Assembly: GCA_031410595.1 (NCBI GenBank)
Contig: JANNZM010000135.1
Coordinates: forward strand, 1-64,000
Length of the DNA stretch: 64,000 bases
DNA from: JANMCE01 sp031410595
Lineage (GTDB): Bacteria; Actinomycetota; Acidimicrobiia; Acidimicrobiales; Ilumatobacteraceae
Direction of reading: 5' to 3'
The position numbers and the translations under genes are program-made. Shown here one piece after another: positions 36,144-44,527 of the stretch (positions are counted from its first letter, which is position 1; the number at the start of each line of letters is the position of its first letter). The notes under the pieces were generated by a model. That model searched no databases, was not told the origin of the DNA, and saw only the letters and a program-made list of their open reading frames with translations.

Positions 36144-36493
36144 AGACTTCGCTTGGTCGCTACCGCTCCTTTTCGCTCAGCGTCGCTCCCGTCTCGCTCG
36201 CGGTCTCGCTTCGCTCGGTCAATCGTTAGAGTTCCCGGCGAACGTGCAGGGCACCCTTCGGTCGCGCTCTGACGACCTTCGCGCAATAGACCCATCCCAT
36301 TCGCGCATAAGGCCTGTTCTTAGCCTGTGACGTGCCCAAACCGTCGTTGTGCGCGAATGAAAGGCCCCTTTGCGCGAATGCTCAGCGAAATTGATGCGAC
36401 GCCAAGCGAAAGGAGCGTTGCGAGCAGCTCGGCGGATTTCTGGGCGAAGCGAGTCCGAACGAGGGGAAGCGGTAGCGGAGGAGTTGAGGCAAT
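36144..36493. other. 350-bp non-coding gap with nested inverted repeats
   Basis: No credible gene is seen. Three nested pairs of arms are visible: CGCTACCGCT at 36158-36167 against AGCGGTAGCG at 36469-36478; CGCTCCTTTTCGCT at 36164-36177 against AGCGAAAGGAGCG at 36405-36417; and CATTCGCGCATAAGGCC at 36298-36314 against GGCCCCTTTGCGCGAATG at 36363-36380. A GCGAAGCGAGTCCGA block at 36444 recurs at 52987. It is probably a decayed repeat element or a cluster of terminators after the lipBA operon. Confidence 0.6.
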
Positions 36494-37168
36494 TTAGGGA
36501 GTGTCGGGGCGGGAGAAGGCGCTGGGGTCAGCGTCGGGGGACAGGGACTTGAGCATGATGGTGGCGTCGTTGCGCTCGAGGCGGGCGAGCTGGCCAGTGG
36601 GTAGCACGCAGTAGGTGTCGGCGGCCTTGCCGTTGGGAAAGTTGACGCATGTGGTGTTGAGCAGCTCGAACGCTTCGCTCGATGGATACAGCGTTGCCCT
36701 GGCCGCCGGGGCGGCGAGGCGGATACGCGTCGCCGGAGCCGTTCGATCGAAGGTACTGGTGGCGCCGGGGATGTTGCTCACCCGTTGTTCGAGCACGCCC
36801 GGCTCGCAGGTCTTCTTCGTGAGGTTGCAGGTGACATCGGTCGCGCCGTGGAGGAACCGCACCTCGCCGATGGTGACCGAGCGCTGGCCGGGCTGCTGCA
36901 CGACGATGGCCTCTACCTCCTGCTTCCCGGTGGTCGGGGTGATCACATACTTGGCTGTGTAGGTGAGCTTTTCGCTGGCTTCGAGCCGAAGGATGACGGC
37001 GTCGACCGCGGTGATGCCGAGCGCTTGCCGATCAAGGGGTTTGGCGGCGTCGACTGCGCTTGCTCCGAGCACGGGTCGCTTACCAGTCACGCAACCCGAG
37101 GCGAGGGTCGTCAAGACGACCAGAGCCAGGGCGGCGGATCCGAAGGAGCGGGGGAGACGGGGGGACAC
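36494..37168 (-). CDS. Putative lipoprotein of unknown function
   Basis: A 224-residue exported protein. The N-terminus (SAALALVVLTTLASGC) is a signal ending in a lipobox-like ASGC, so lipid attachment at Cys26 is probable. The mature part is beta-rich (LTYTAKYVITPTTGKQEVEA, SVTIGEVRFLHGATDVTCNL) with four further Cys that could form two disulphides. I recognise no family. The start is GTG 37168, 75 bp divergent from the membrane-protein gene. Confidence 0.68.
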   Translation of the reverse strand: MSPRLPRSFGSAALALVVLTTLASGCVTGKRPVLGASAVDAAKPLDRQALGITAVDAVILRLEASEKLTYTAKYVITPTTGKQEVEAIVVQQPGQRSVTIGEVRFLHGATDVTCNLTKKTCEPGVLEQRVSNIPGATSTFDRTAPATRIRLAAPAARATLYPSSEAFELLNTTCVNFPNGKAADTYCVLPTGQLARLERNDATIMLKSLSPDADPSAFSRPDTP

Positions 37169-37243
37169 GCAGCAAGCCTATGGCGGCCGTCGTCGTTGCG
37201 GTCTCCGGGCTTCGCTGGCGCGGGCATGGGTGTCTAACCTGGC

Positions 37244-38011
37244 GTGGCCGTGATACGACTCGATGCCGCCACCGTTCTACTGCAATGGGCGACCGGAGGT
37301 CTGGCCTTCCTCTGGGTCACCACCCGTCACCGCACCGTCGGCATCGGTTATGGATGGCTGCTTCGCGGCACCTATCTGCTCTTGGCGGCCGTCGGACTGG
37401 TGCTCGGTCTGCGCGTTCGAACCGTGGTTGGCCGAGAGCTCGGGTTGGCTGGGGTCGTGCTCGCCGCGCTGTTCGCCCTAGTCGTGTCGGTTCAGCGCCG
37501 CAGAGCCGGGGTATCCGGCCAGATCGCAGGGCTCGATCTTGTCGCCCCGTTGCTCGGTGTCATCGGCCTCGTTTTCGCCGGTGCTTCTTCTGGTGGAAAT
37601 GCTGCCCTCGCCATTGCCCGCACGCTGGCCGGCGCGGCGTTCCTCGGAGCGGTGTCCGATGCCATGCTGCTTGGGCATTGGTACCTGGTGCAGCCCGGGC
37701 TGCCGCGCAAGCACATCAGCGAGCTCGTCACCTGGCTGGCCCGCGTCTGGCCGCTCGAGGTCGGGTTGTTTCTCATCCCCACCGGAATGATCAGCGTGTT
37801 CAACGGCACCATCAAAGACGGCTGGCACGGCCTGCTCGGCTGGATGTGGATCGCCTGTTCGGTGCTCACCATCGGCCTCTGTTTCGTCACCAAGGCCGCC
37901 CTAAAGGAGAAGGAATACTCGGCGGTGATGGCTGCCACGGGCCTGCTGTACCTGGCGATTCTCACGTCGTTCGGCACCGATCTGGTGGCCCGCGCGGTGC
38001 TTGCCGGGTAG
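37244..38011 (+). CDS. Polytopic membrane protein, unknown function
   Basis: A 255-residue protein that is mostly hydrophobic, with seven or eight probable helices, for example TVLLQWATGGLAFLWVTT, LLRGTYLLLAAVGLVLGL, GLAGVVLAALFALVVSV, VAPLLGVIGLVFAG and VGLFLIPTGMISVFNGT. The loop AMLLGHWYLVQPGLPRKHIS contains a His and conserved-looking polar residues that might bind a metal or heme. No family is recognised. The start is GTG 37244. It is followed after 41 bp by ku on the same strand. Confidence 0.7.
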   Translation: MAVIRLDAATVLLQWATGGLAFLWVTTRHRTVGIGYGWLLRGTYLLLAAVGLVLGLRVRTVVGRELGLAGVVLAALFALVVSVQRRRAGVSGQIAGLDLVAPLLGVIGLVFAGASSGGNAALAIARTLAGAAFLGAVSDAMLLGHWYLVQPGLPRKHISELVTWLARVWPLEVGLFLIPTGMISVFNGTIKDGWHGLLGWMWIACSVLTIGLCFVTKAALKEKEYSAVMAATGLLYLAILTSFGTDLVARAVLAG

Positions 38012-38052
38012 TTCGGTTTTGAAAAGCGGCGAAAAGGGGCAAACTGGTAGGT

Positions 38053-38925
38053 ATGCCTCGCCCAGTGTGGAGTGGGACGGTCAGCTTCGGGCTGGTCACG
38101 ATCCCCGTCAAGATGTTCAACGCGGTCAGCCGCAAGTCGGTGTCGTTCAATCAACTGGACAGCCGCTCGATGGCCCGCATCAAGTACAAGAAGGTCTCCG
38201 CCGACGACGGTGACGAGGTGCCCGACGAGAACATCGTGAAGGGCTACGAGGTCGCCAAGGGTCGCTACATCGTGGTTGACCCCGATGAGCTCGAACAGTT
38301 CATGCCGGCTGCCACTCGCGCCCTTGAGTTGGATGAGTTCGTCGACTTGGCCGAGCTCGACCCGATGCTGTTCGACAGCCCCTACTACCTCGCGCCGGAC
38401 AAAGCCCCGAAGCCGTACGTGCTTTTGGCCAAGGCCATGGAGGCCGCCGGCAAGGTTGGCGTCGGGCGTTTAGTGATGCGCAACAAGCAGTACATCGCCG
38501 CCATTCGCGCCGTCGGTGGTCATCTTGTGATGTCCACCATGGTCTACGAGGACGAGGTCGTCAATCCGTCGTCCATCGATGAAATGTCCGACCTCGAAGG
38601 CGTTGAGGTGAGCGACAAGGAACTGGCGATGGCCGGGCAGTTGGTCGAGTCGTTGGCCGGAACGTTCGATCATGACCACTACAAAGATTCCTACCGGCTG
38701 CAGGTGATGGATCTCATCGAAAAGAAGGCGGCGGGCGAGGAACTGACGATGCCCGAACGACCGTCATCGTCGCCGGCGGTGATTGACCTCATGGCCGCGC
38801 TTGAGGCGAGCGTCAAGGCCGCCAAGGAAGCGCGTGGGCGGCATCCGAGTACCCACGAGGCTGAGGAAGAGGCGGTGGCGCCGCCCACGAAGTTGGCGAC
38901 GGCGCGTAAGAAGAAGTCTGCGTAG
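38053..38925 (+). CDS. ku: DNA end-binding protein Ku
   Basis: Bacterial Ku homodimer that threads onto double-strand breaks and recruits LigD for non-homologous end joining. The 290-residue protein has RPVWSGTVSFGLVTIPVKMF at the start, RIKYKKVSADDGDEVPDENI, GYEVAKGRYIVVDPDEL, LVMRNKQYIAAIRAVGGHLV, and a Lys-rich C-terminal tail (KLATARKKKSA) like those that bind DNA. It is followed after 2 bp by the LigD polymerase gene. Confidence 0.96.
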   Translation: MPRPVWSGTVSFGLVTIPVKMFNAVSRKSVSFNQLDSRSMARIKYKKVSADDGDEVPDENIVKGYEVAKGRYIVVDPDELEQFMPAATRALELDEFVDLAELDPMLFDSPYYLAPDKAPKPYVLLAKAMEAAGKVGVGRLVMRNKQYIAAIRAVGGHLVMSTMVYEDEVVNPSSIDEMSDLEGVEVSDKELAMAGQLVESLAGTFDHDHYKDSYRLQVMDLIEKKAAGEELTMPERPSSSPAVIDLMAALEASVKAAKEARGRHPSTHEAEEEAVAPPTKLATARKKKSA

Positions 38926-38927
38926 CG

Positions 38928-39815
38928 TTGCCGGTCGTGCAGGTGGGGGAGCGTACGCTCACCCTGTCCAACCCCGACAAAGTGCTGTACCCGGCCACGG
39001 GTTTTACCAAGGCCGAGATCATCACGTATTACATGACCGTCGCGCCGTTCATGCTGCCTCACCTCGCAGGACGGGCCTTGACGTTCAAGCGGTTCCCCGA
39101 CGGTGTGGACAAGCCGGGCTTCTTCGAGAAGCGTTGCCCCGGTCATCGCCCGCCGTGGGTTCCCGTCGCCGCCGGACCGGGTGATCGCGGCGGCGTGATC
39201 GAGTACTGCGTGTTGGACGAACCAGCCGCGCTGGTCTGGTCGGCCAATCTTGCCGCGCTCGAACTTCACGCACCGATGGCCTTGGCCACCGACCTGGAGA
39301 CACCCCGCGCCGTGGTATTCGACTTCGATCCGGGAGCGCCAGCGGCAACGGTCGAATGTGCACAGGCGGCGCTCGACGTGGCCGAGGTGCTGGCCGCGGC
39401 GGGGCTGAAGGGCTGGTGCAAAACATCGGGCTCGAAAGGTATCCAGCTCTACGTGCCGGTGAACGGCACGTGCACCCACGAACAGGCCGGCAACGTTGCG
39501 TTGGCCATCGGCCAGGTGCTGGAACGGCGCGCCCCCGAGCGCTACCTGACCGTGATGACCAAGGCGGTGCGGCCCGGCAAAGTCTTCGTCGACTGGAGCC
39601 AGAACTCCCGGCACAAGACAACCATCGCGCCGTACTCGCTGCGGGCCCGCGAGCGGCCCACGGTGTCCACCCCGGTGAGCTGGGACGAGATCGAGCAAGC
39701 GGCACGCGGGTCCAACCCGTTGGTATTCGATGCCGAGGACGTCATGGCTCGCGTCCGTGAGCTGGGCGATTTGTTCGCCCCGGTACTCTCCGTGAAGCAG
39801 ACGCTGCCGGGTTAG
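38928..39815 (+). CDS. ligD: LigD-type NHEJ polymerase/primase, stand-alone
   Basis: A 295-residue archaeo-eukaryotic-primase-type polymerase that fills gaps at Ku-bound ends. Seen: LTLSNPDKVLYPATGFTKAE, PHLAGRALTFKRFPDGVDKP, GFFEKRCP, the metal-binding Asp pair in VVFDFDPGAPA, WCKTSGSKGIQLYVPV and VFVDWSQNSRHKTTIAPYSL. Only the POL domain is present, with no ligase or phosphoesterase domain, so an ATP-dependent ligase must be encoded elsewhere. The TTG at 38928 follows the ku stop by 2 bp; the GTG at 38937 is an equally possible start. Confidence 0.93.
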   Translation: MPVVQVGERTLTLSNPDKVLYPATGFTKAEIITYYMTVAPFMLPHLAGRALTFKRFPDGVDKPGFFEKRCPGHRPPWVPVAAGPGDRGGVIEYCVLDEPAALVWSANLAALELHAPMALATDLETPRAVVFDFDPGAPAATVECAQAALDVAEVLAAAGLKGWCKTSGSKGIQLYVPVNGTCTHEQAGNVALAIGQVLERRAPERYLTVMTKAVRPGKVFVDWSQNSRHKTTIAPYSLRARERPTVSTPVSWDEIEQAARGSNPLVFDAEDVMARVRELGDLFAPVLSVKQTLPG

Positions 39816-39928
39816 CGCTCGTGCTCACTTGCCGTGAACGGGTCTGAGTACCTATGCCAATTGGGTGTCGGCGTGACTACTGTAAGTGGCATGTGGAATC
39901 CCCCGGGTGGGGGTGAAAGGCGGAAACC

Positions 39929-41542
39929 ATGTCCCGCAGGATGTCAGGCGCAATTGTCGCGCTCGCAACGCTGAGTGGATTGCTGGCCATCGCGCCACCT
40001 TCGCACGCAGCCGTTGCAGTCGAAGGTCCACCGGTCGACTACGTCGTACTGGCCCGTGACGGCTCATCGGTTACCGCCGCGGCAACGGCCGCGCAGCGCT
40101 TGGGTGCGAAGATCAAACGAAGTAACCAAGATGTCTCGATGCTGACGGTCTCGGCCACGCGCACCGACTTTGCCGAACAGTTGAGCAACGATGCCTCCGT
40201 CGAGGGCGTCGCCCGTAACGTCGCCATCGGCCGCACCGGCACACCACAACTCCGTAAGGGACCGGGCGCCGAGGGCGGTGCCGCGTCGGCCAATGCCGCA
40301 CCCGCCGCCATTCCGGGTGCCGAACCGCTTGCCGCTCAGCAGTGGGACATGGCGCAGATCGGTGCGACTCCAACCGGGTCATACCGGATCGAGCGTGGAT
40401 CCAAGGCGGTCAAGGTCGGCATCATCGACTCGGGCATCGACGCCACCCATCCCGACGTTGCAGCTAACCTCGACCGCGTCGCGTCTCGCAACTTTGCGCC
40501 GAACGATAAAGTCCTCGATGGCGACAGCACGCTTGAACCGGTCGGCACCGATCCCTTCGGACACGGCACCGCAGTCGCCTCCCTGGTCGCTGCCCCGATC
40601 AACGGCCTCGGGATGGCCGGCGTCGCGCCAAACGTGACCCTTGTCGATCTGCGGGCGGCTCAGCGAAGCGGCTATGTGCTGCTGGAGCCGGTCGTGAACG
40701 CTCTCACCTACGCAGCCCGCAACGGTATCGATGTGGTCACGATGTCGTTCTCCATCGACCCGTGGCTGTGGAACTGCGTCAACAACCCGGTCGACACTCC
40801 GATCGAGCGTTCCCGGCAGCGGGTCGCCATCACCGCGGTGCTGCGCGCCGTGAAGTTCGCTCGCTCTCGCGGTGTCACGATGGTCGCAGCAGCAGGCAAC
40901 GAGAACACCGACATGGATCACACGTTGATCGATTCCAGCAGCCCGTCCACAGGCATTCCGCACGACCGCACTATCGACCCGAACTCGTGCCTCTACCTGC
41001 CGGTCATGGCACCCGGTGTGATCGGTGTTGGCGGCACGAACATCGACGGCATCAAGGCCGACCTTTCCAACTACGGGCTCCCGGTAGATCTTGCCGCCCC
41101 CAGCGGGGACGTGTTCCAGGTACCCGGCGTGTTCGGACCGATTGACTCGACCAACCGAGTGGTGCAGGCCATCTCCCGTGACGGAGCGTTCAACAGTGGC
41201 TGGATCGATGCCGACGGGGTACCGATCGATCCTCGGGTCTTCACCTCATGCACGGGTGCAACCTGCGCCTACTACGTGTACCAGATCGGCACGTCGGTGT
41301 CTGTTCCGCATGTTGCTGGCGTTGCCGCGCTGATCATCAGCAAATACGGAAGCGGTCAGCCCGACGGAGGTCTCGGCATGGACCCGAGTCTGGTCTCAGC
41401 TCGTCTGTTCCGCACCGCAACGCCCAAGGCATGTCCGGCCACCTACGACGACACATTTGGGCCGGCGACGTGCGTGAAGAACGCCAAGGGCACCAACTTC
41501 TACGGCTACGGCGTGGTCAACGCAGCCGCTGCGGTCCGATAG
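39929..41542 (+). CDS. Secreted S8 subtilisin-like serine protease
   Basis: A 537-residue exported protease. Residues 1-28 are a Sec signal (MSGAIVALATLSGLLAIAPP). Residues 35-100 look like an inhibitor-I9-type propeptide. The catalytic triad is complete: Asp167 in VKVGIIDSGIDATHPDV, His212 in GHGTAVASLVA and Ser456 in GTSVSVPHVAGVAAL, with the oxyanion Asn in VAAAGNENTD. No C-terminal anchor is seen, so it is probably released. Some Cys near the C-terminus may form disulphides. The gene ends 14 bp before a perfect palindrome shared with the convergent small gene. Confidence 0.94.
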   Translation: MSRRMSGAIVALATLSGLLAIAPPSHAAVAVEGPPVDYVVLARDGSSVTAAATAAQRLGAKIKRSNQDVSMLTVSATRTDFAEQLSNDASVEGVARNVAIGRTGTPQLRKGPGAEGGAASANAAPAAIPGAEPLAAQQWDMAQIGATPTGSYRIERGSKAVKVGIIDSGIDATHPDVAANLDRVASRNFAPNDKVLDGDSTLEPVGTDPFGHGTAVASLVAAPINGLGMAGVAPNVTLVDLRAAQRSGYVLLEPVVNALTYAARNGIDVVTMSFSIDPWLWNCVNNPVDTPIERSRQRVAITAVLRAVKFARSRGVTMVAAAGNENTDMDHTLIDSSSPSTGIPHDRTIDPNSCLYLPVMAPGVIGVGGTNIDGIKADLSNYGLPVDLAAPSGDVFQVPGVFGPIDSTNRVVQAISRDGAFNSGWIDADGVPIDPRVFTSCTGATCAYYVYQIGTSVSVPHVAGVAALIISKYGSGQPDGGLGMDPSLVSARLFRTATPKACPATYDDTFGPATCVKNAKGTNFYGYGVVNAAAAVR

Positions 41543-41556
41543 CTGCTGCTGCGACA

Positions 41557-41578
41557 CCACGCGTCCGCGGACGCGTGG
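41557..41578. terminator. Perfect 22-bp palindrome between convergent genes
   Basis: The arm CCACGCGTCC, two central bases GC, then GGACGCGTGG form a perfect 22-bp palindrome between the protease stop and the stop of the convergent small gene. There is no T-tract, so it would work, if at all, as a bidirectional GC hairpin or a Rho-assisted terminator. Confidence 0.6.
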
Positions 41579-41586
41579 CGTTAGCT

Positions 41587-41949
41587 CTACACCGGCGGGA
41601 TGACGACCCAATCACGGCGTTCGAGCTCGGCGGCGAGGAGGTTGGCGGGCATCCCGCGCAGCAACATGGTGCGTTCGGTTTCGAGTTTGGCGTCGGCCTT
41701 AGCGGCGCGGACTTCGGCGGCGGGACTCAGCGCCGGGGCATCGCCGGGTTCGGTGTCGCCCGATTGCAAACGGTCGATGAGTTCGGCTGCTTCGCCGACG
41801 CTGAACTTTCCGCCCGCCTGGCGTTGGGTGAGGCCGAGCGGTCCGCGGGCATCACGAAAATCAAGGTGCCCCGCTTGGTGGACCAGGCTGAGCAGGAACT
41901 GGATCTGCTTCTGGGATGCGGGCGGGCCGGATTGTTGACCGAAGGCCAT
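41587..41949 (-). CDS. Small charged helical protein, unknown function
   Basis: A 120-residue soluble protein starting at ATG 41949 (MAFGQQSGPPASQKQIQFLL). The first 60 residues look like a small helical domain (SLVHQAGHLDFRDARGPLGL, TQRQAGGKFSVGEAAELIDR) and the rest is an Ala/Glu-rich helix. No family is recognised. Its ATG shares a base with the stop of the amidase gene (TGATG), so it is co-translated with it. Confidence 0.68.
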   Translation of the reverse strand: MAFGQQSGPPASQKQIQFLLSLVHQAGHLDFRDARGPLGLTQRQAGGKFSVGEAAELIDRLQSGDTEPGDAPALSPAAEVRAAKADAKLETERTMLLRGMPANLLAAELERRDWVVIPPV

Positions 41950-43370
41950 CAGAGAGGTGCTCCTGGTGCAGTAAGTGGCCACGGTCGGTTGTGTTCAACC
42001 AGCCAGGCCGCGTCGAGAAGAAGGGGTTCCGAGAAGTGGCGGCCGACGACCTGCAGGCCGATTGGCAATCCGCCCAGTATCCCGGCGGGAATGCTGATGG
42101 CCGGGTTACCGTGAAGATTGGCAGGGAAGGTGAGCAGCCCGTTGTTGCCCATGCCGGCCACGATTCCGCCGAAGGTGTCGGGCAAGGGGCCATCGGCAGC
42201 GAAGGCAACGTCGGGGTTACTGGCCGTGATCACGATGTCAACCTCATCGAACAGCGCAGCCATCTTGTCGTTCAGTTCCTGACGCCGCCGCTCCATCCTG
42301 ATGCGCGTTTCCATGGTGTAACGATGAGCCGTGGTGGACAGGCCGAACGCGATCTCGGGGGTCAGCACGTCCTGGCACGCCGGCCAGCGATCGGCCAGGG
42401 CCGCATGAATAGCGACCATGCCTGAGATCGACCACGCTGCGCCCATACGGGGCAGCGACGTGTCGATGCCGTGCAGGCGCACCAATCCGGCGTCAGCGAT
42501 GAGCTGTTGAGCCGCAACCTCAAGCACGTCCCACATGGCAGGTGACACCACCGCGCCACCCCAGTCGGACACGACCACAACCCTCAGGCCTCGTAATTCG
42601 CCAAGGTGGGTGCCAAGGCCGGCCTCCCATCCGGTCACTGCAGGCAGGCTCAACGGATCGGAAGCGTGATGACCATTGGTGACATCGAACCAGCGCGCCA
42701 CATCGCGCACCGAGCGCGCCACGCAGCCGGTCGTCACGGTGAGATTGCCATACTCAAGATGCGGGCCACGTGGAATACGGCCGAAGGTGGACTTGAGTCC
42801 GACCAGGCCGGTGAAACCGGCGGGAATGCGGATTGACCCACCGCCGTCACCGGCCGTGGCCAGCGTGACAATTCCCCCGGCCACTGCCGCGGCTGAACCG
42901 CCCGATGAACCGCCGGGCGTGTATGCCGGGTCCCATGGGTTGTGGGTGGTGCCGTGCAACAGGGTACGCGTGAGGTTGACGCCGCCGAATTCACTTGAGG
43001 TTGTCTGGCCGACCAACACGGCGCCGCCCCGATCGCGCAGTCGGCGCATCATGGTTGACGTGTGGCCCGCGACGCGATCGGCCAAAGGCACCGACGCCTC
43101 GGTGTCGGGCCAACCCTGCACCTGTTCGAGCTCCTTGACCCCTATCGGTACGCCACCGAACGGCAACGTCACGTCTACATCCGCCGCCGCCTTGCGCGCC
43201 GCGTCGGCATCGAGAAAGCAGACCGCGTTGAGCGCCGATCGGTCGATAGCCGACAACGTGGCCTCAAGCTCGGCGGCGGGGGAGTACCCCTCACGAAAGG
43301 CGTCGACCAGACTGCATGCGTCCCCCTGCCAAGGAGTAGTACCCGCCCATGATGTGCTCACTCCATTCAC
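41949..43370 (-). CDS. Amidase-signature family amidohydrolase
   Basis: A 473-residue hydrolase of the amidase-signature family. The Ser-cisSer-Lys triad is visible: Lys79 in GGVPIGVKELEQVQGW, the Ser pair 155/156 in TPGGSSGGSAAAVAGG, and Ser179 in GDGGGSIRIPAGFTGLVGLK. The C-terminal NPAISIPAGILGGLPIGLQV and GRHFSEPLLLDAAWLVE fit the family. No GatB or GatC neighbour is present, so a GatA role is unlikely; the substrate amide is unknown. The start at 43370 is divergent from the mycoredoxin gene with 33 bp between. Confidence 0.92.
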   Translation of the reverse strand: MNGVSTSWAGTTPWQGDACSLVDAFREGYSPAAELEATLSAIDRSALNAVCFLDADAARKAAADVDVTLPFGGVPIGVKELEQVQGWPDTEASVPLADRVAGHTSTMMRRLRDRGGAVLVGQTTSSEFGGVNLTRTLLHGTTHNPWDPAYTPGGSSGGSAAAVAGGIVTLATAGDGGGSIRIPAGFTGLVGLKSTFGRIPRGPHLEYGNLTVTTGCVARSVRDVARWFDVTNGHHASDPLSLPAVTGWEAGLGTHLGELRGLRVVVVSDWGGAVVSPAMWDVLEVAAQQLIADAGLVRLHGIDTSLPRMGAAWSISGMVAIHAALADRWPACQDVLTPEIAFGLSTTAHRYTMETRIRMERRRQELNDKMAALFDEVDIVITASNPDVAFAADGPLPDTFGGIVAGMGNNGLLTFPANLHGNPAISIPAGILGGLPIGLQVVGRHFSEPLLLDAAWLVEHNRPWPLTAPGAPL

Positions 43371-43403
43371 ACTACGGCAGGGGTGTTATACGGTTGAGCG
43401 ACT

Positions 43404-43667
43404 ATGTCCGCCACGCCTGACCAAGCCACTCCTACCGATGTCACGATGTACTGGAGGCCCGGGTGTGGGTTCTGCTCGATGCTGCGGCGCGACCTCACCA
43501 CGTTGGGAGTGGCGTTCACCGAGATCAATATATGGGACGAGCCCGACGCAGCGGCGTTCGTGCGGTCGGTGGCCAACGGTAACGAGGTCGTCCCAACCAT
43601 CACGGTGGGAGGCGCTGCGCTCGTGAACCCCGCCGCCGCCGAGGTGCTGGCCCGCACGCTTGCATAG
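43404..43667 (+). CDS. Mycoredoxin-like glutaredoxin
   Basis: An 87-residue thioredoxin-fold oxidoreductase with the redox motif RPGCGFCSMLRRDLTTLGVA and the cis-Pro region EVVPTITVGGAALVNP. This pattern is that of actinobacterial mycoredoxins, which reduce mycothiol mixed disulphides; it fits an organism using mycothiol rather than glutathione. Stand-alone, 33 bp divergent from the amidase gene and 35 bp upstream of the thioesterase gene. Confidence 0.88.
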   Translation: MSATPDQATPTDVTMYWRPGCGFCSMLRRDLTTLGVAFTEINIWDEPDAAAFVRSVANGNEVVPTITVGGAALVNPAAAEVLARTLA

Positions 43668-43702
43668 CGGGTGGCGGCGAATCGTTAGAGTGCCGTTCCG
43701 AT

Positions 43703-44527
43703 ATGAATGCCCGAACCTTTCTTGGTCTGACGCCAAGCCACAATCCCTTCCGCTGGACGATGGACGTCACGCCAGGCCTGTGCACCGGACAGGGATTCTT
43801 GTTCGGGGGGAGCGCGCTCGGCGCGGCGATCTCGGCGATGGAGATCACCACCGGTCGACCGTGTGTGTGGGCAACCGCTCAGTACCTGTCGTACGCCAAG
43901 CCTGGTGACGTGCTCGATGTCGATGTCACCATTGCCGTGCACGGCCATCAGATCACTCAGGCCCGCGCCACCGGTCACGTCGGGAACCGGGAGATCCTGA
44001 CCGTGAACGCAGCCCTTGGTCGTCGTCCCTTTGAAGCGTCCGGCAGCTGGGAACAATTGCCGGGCGACGTGTTGGCCCCCGATGCCTGCCCGCCACGGGA
44101 ACTGCGCGTGCCGGTTGACGGCAGCATCAATGACCGCCTTGACATGCGCATGGCGAGGGGCAGAAGCCTCTCCGAATTAGACGGCACGCCCAGCAACGGT
44201 ACGTACCAGATGTGGGCTCGCATCCCGGAGATTTCCGAGGGCCTGGACGCCAGCAGCCTTGCGGTGTTGGGTGACTTCGTACCGAGCGGCATCGGCCAGG
44301 CGCTCGGCATCGTCGGGGGAGGCAACAGCCTGGACAACACCATCCGCATCGCACGACTGGTTCCGACCGAATGGGTGTTTGTGGATATCCACATTCATGC
44401 AGTGGAAAACGGCTTCGGTCACGGAACCGTGAAGATGTTCGCCGAGTCCGGCCAACTGCTCGCCGTGGCCAGCCAGAGCGTTATCGCTCGCCACTGGTCT
44501 CACCCTCAACAGGAGGTTGAGGAATGA
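43703..44527 (+). CDS. Hotdog-fold acyl-CoA thioesterase (TesB-like)
   Basis: A 274-residue double-hotdog protein that probably hydrolyses acyl-CoA. Seen: GFLFGGSALGAAISAMEITT at the first hotdog helix, ATAQYLSYAKPGDVLDVDVT, QITQARATGHVGNREILTVN, then LAVLGDFVPSGIGQALGIVG and SLDNTIRIARLVPTEWVFVD in the second domain, the usual layout of TesB relatives with an Asp in LDNTIR. The chain-length preference is unknown. The stop overlaps the next start (ATGA), coupling it to the F420-dependent oxidoreductase. Confidence 0.85.
   Translation: MNARTFLGLTPSHNPFRWTMDVTPGLCTGQGFLFGGSALGAAISAMEITTGRPCVWATAQYLSYAKPGDVLDVDVTIAVHGHQITQARATGHVGNREILTVNAALGRRPFEASGSWEQLPGDVLAPDACPPRELRVPVDGSINDRLDMRMARGRSLSELDGTPSNGTYQMWARIPEISEGLDASSLAVLGDFVPSGIGQALGIVGGGNSLDNTIRIARLVPTEWVFVDIHIHAVENGFGHGTVKMFAESGQLLAVASQSVIARHWSHPQQEVEE

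Noticed and set aside
37060..38022. 320-codon Arg-rich open frame on the plus strand
   Set aside because: It overlaps the helical membrane-protein gene in another frame; the translation is over-rich in Arg and has no domain. The membrane frame shows regular helices.
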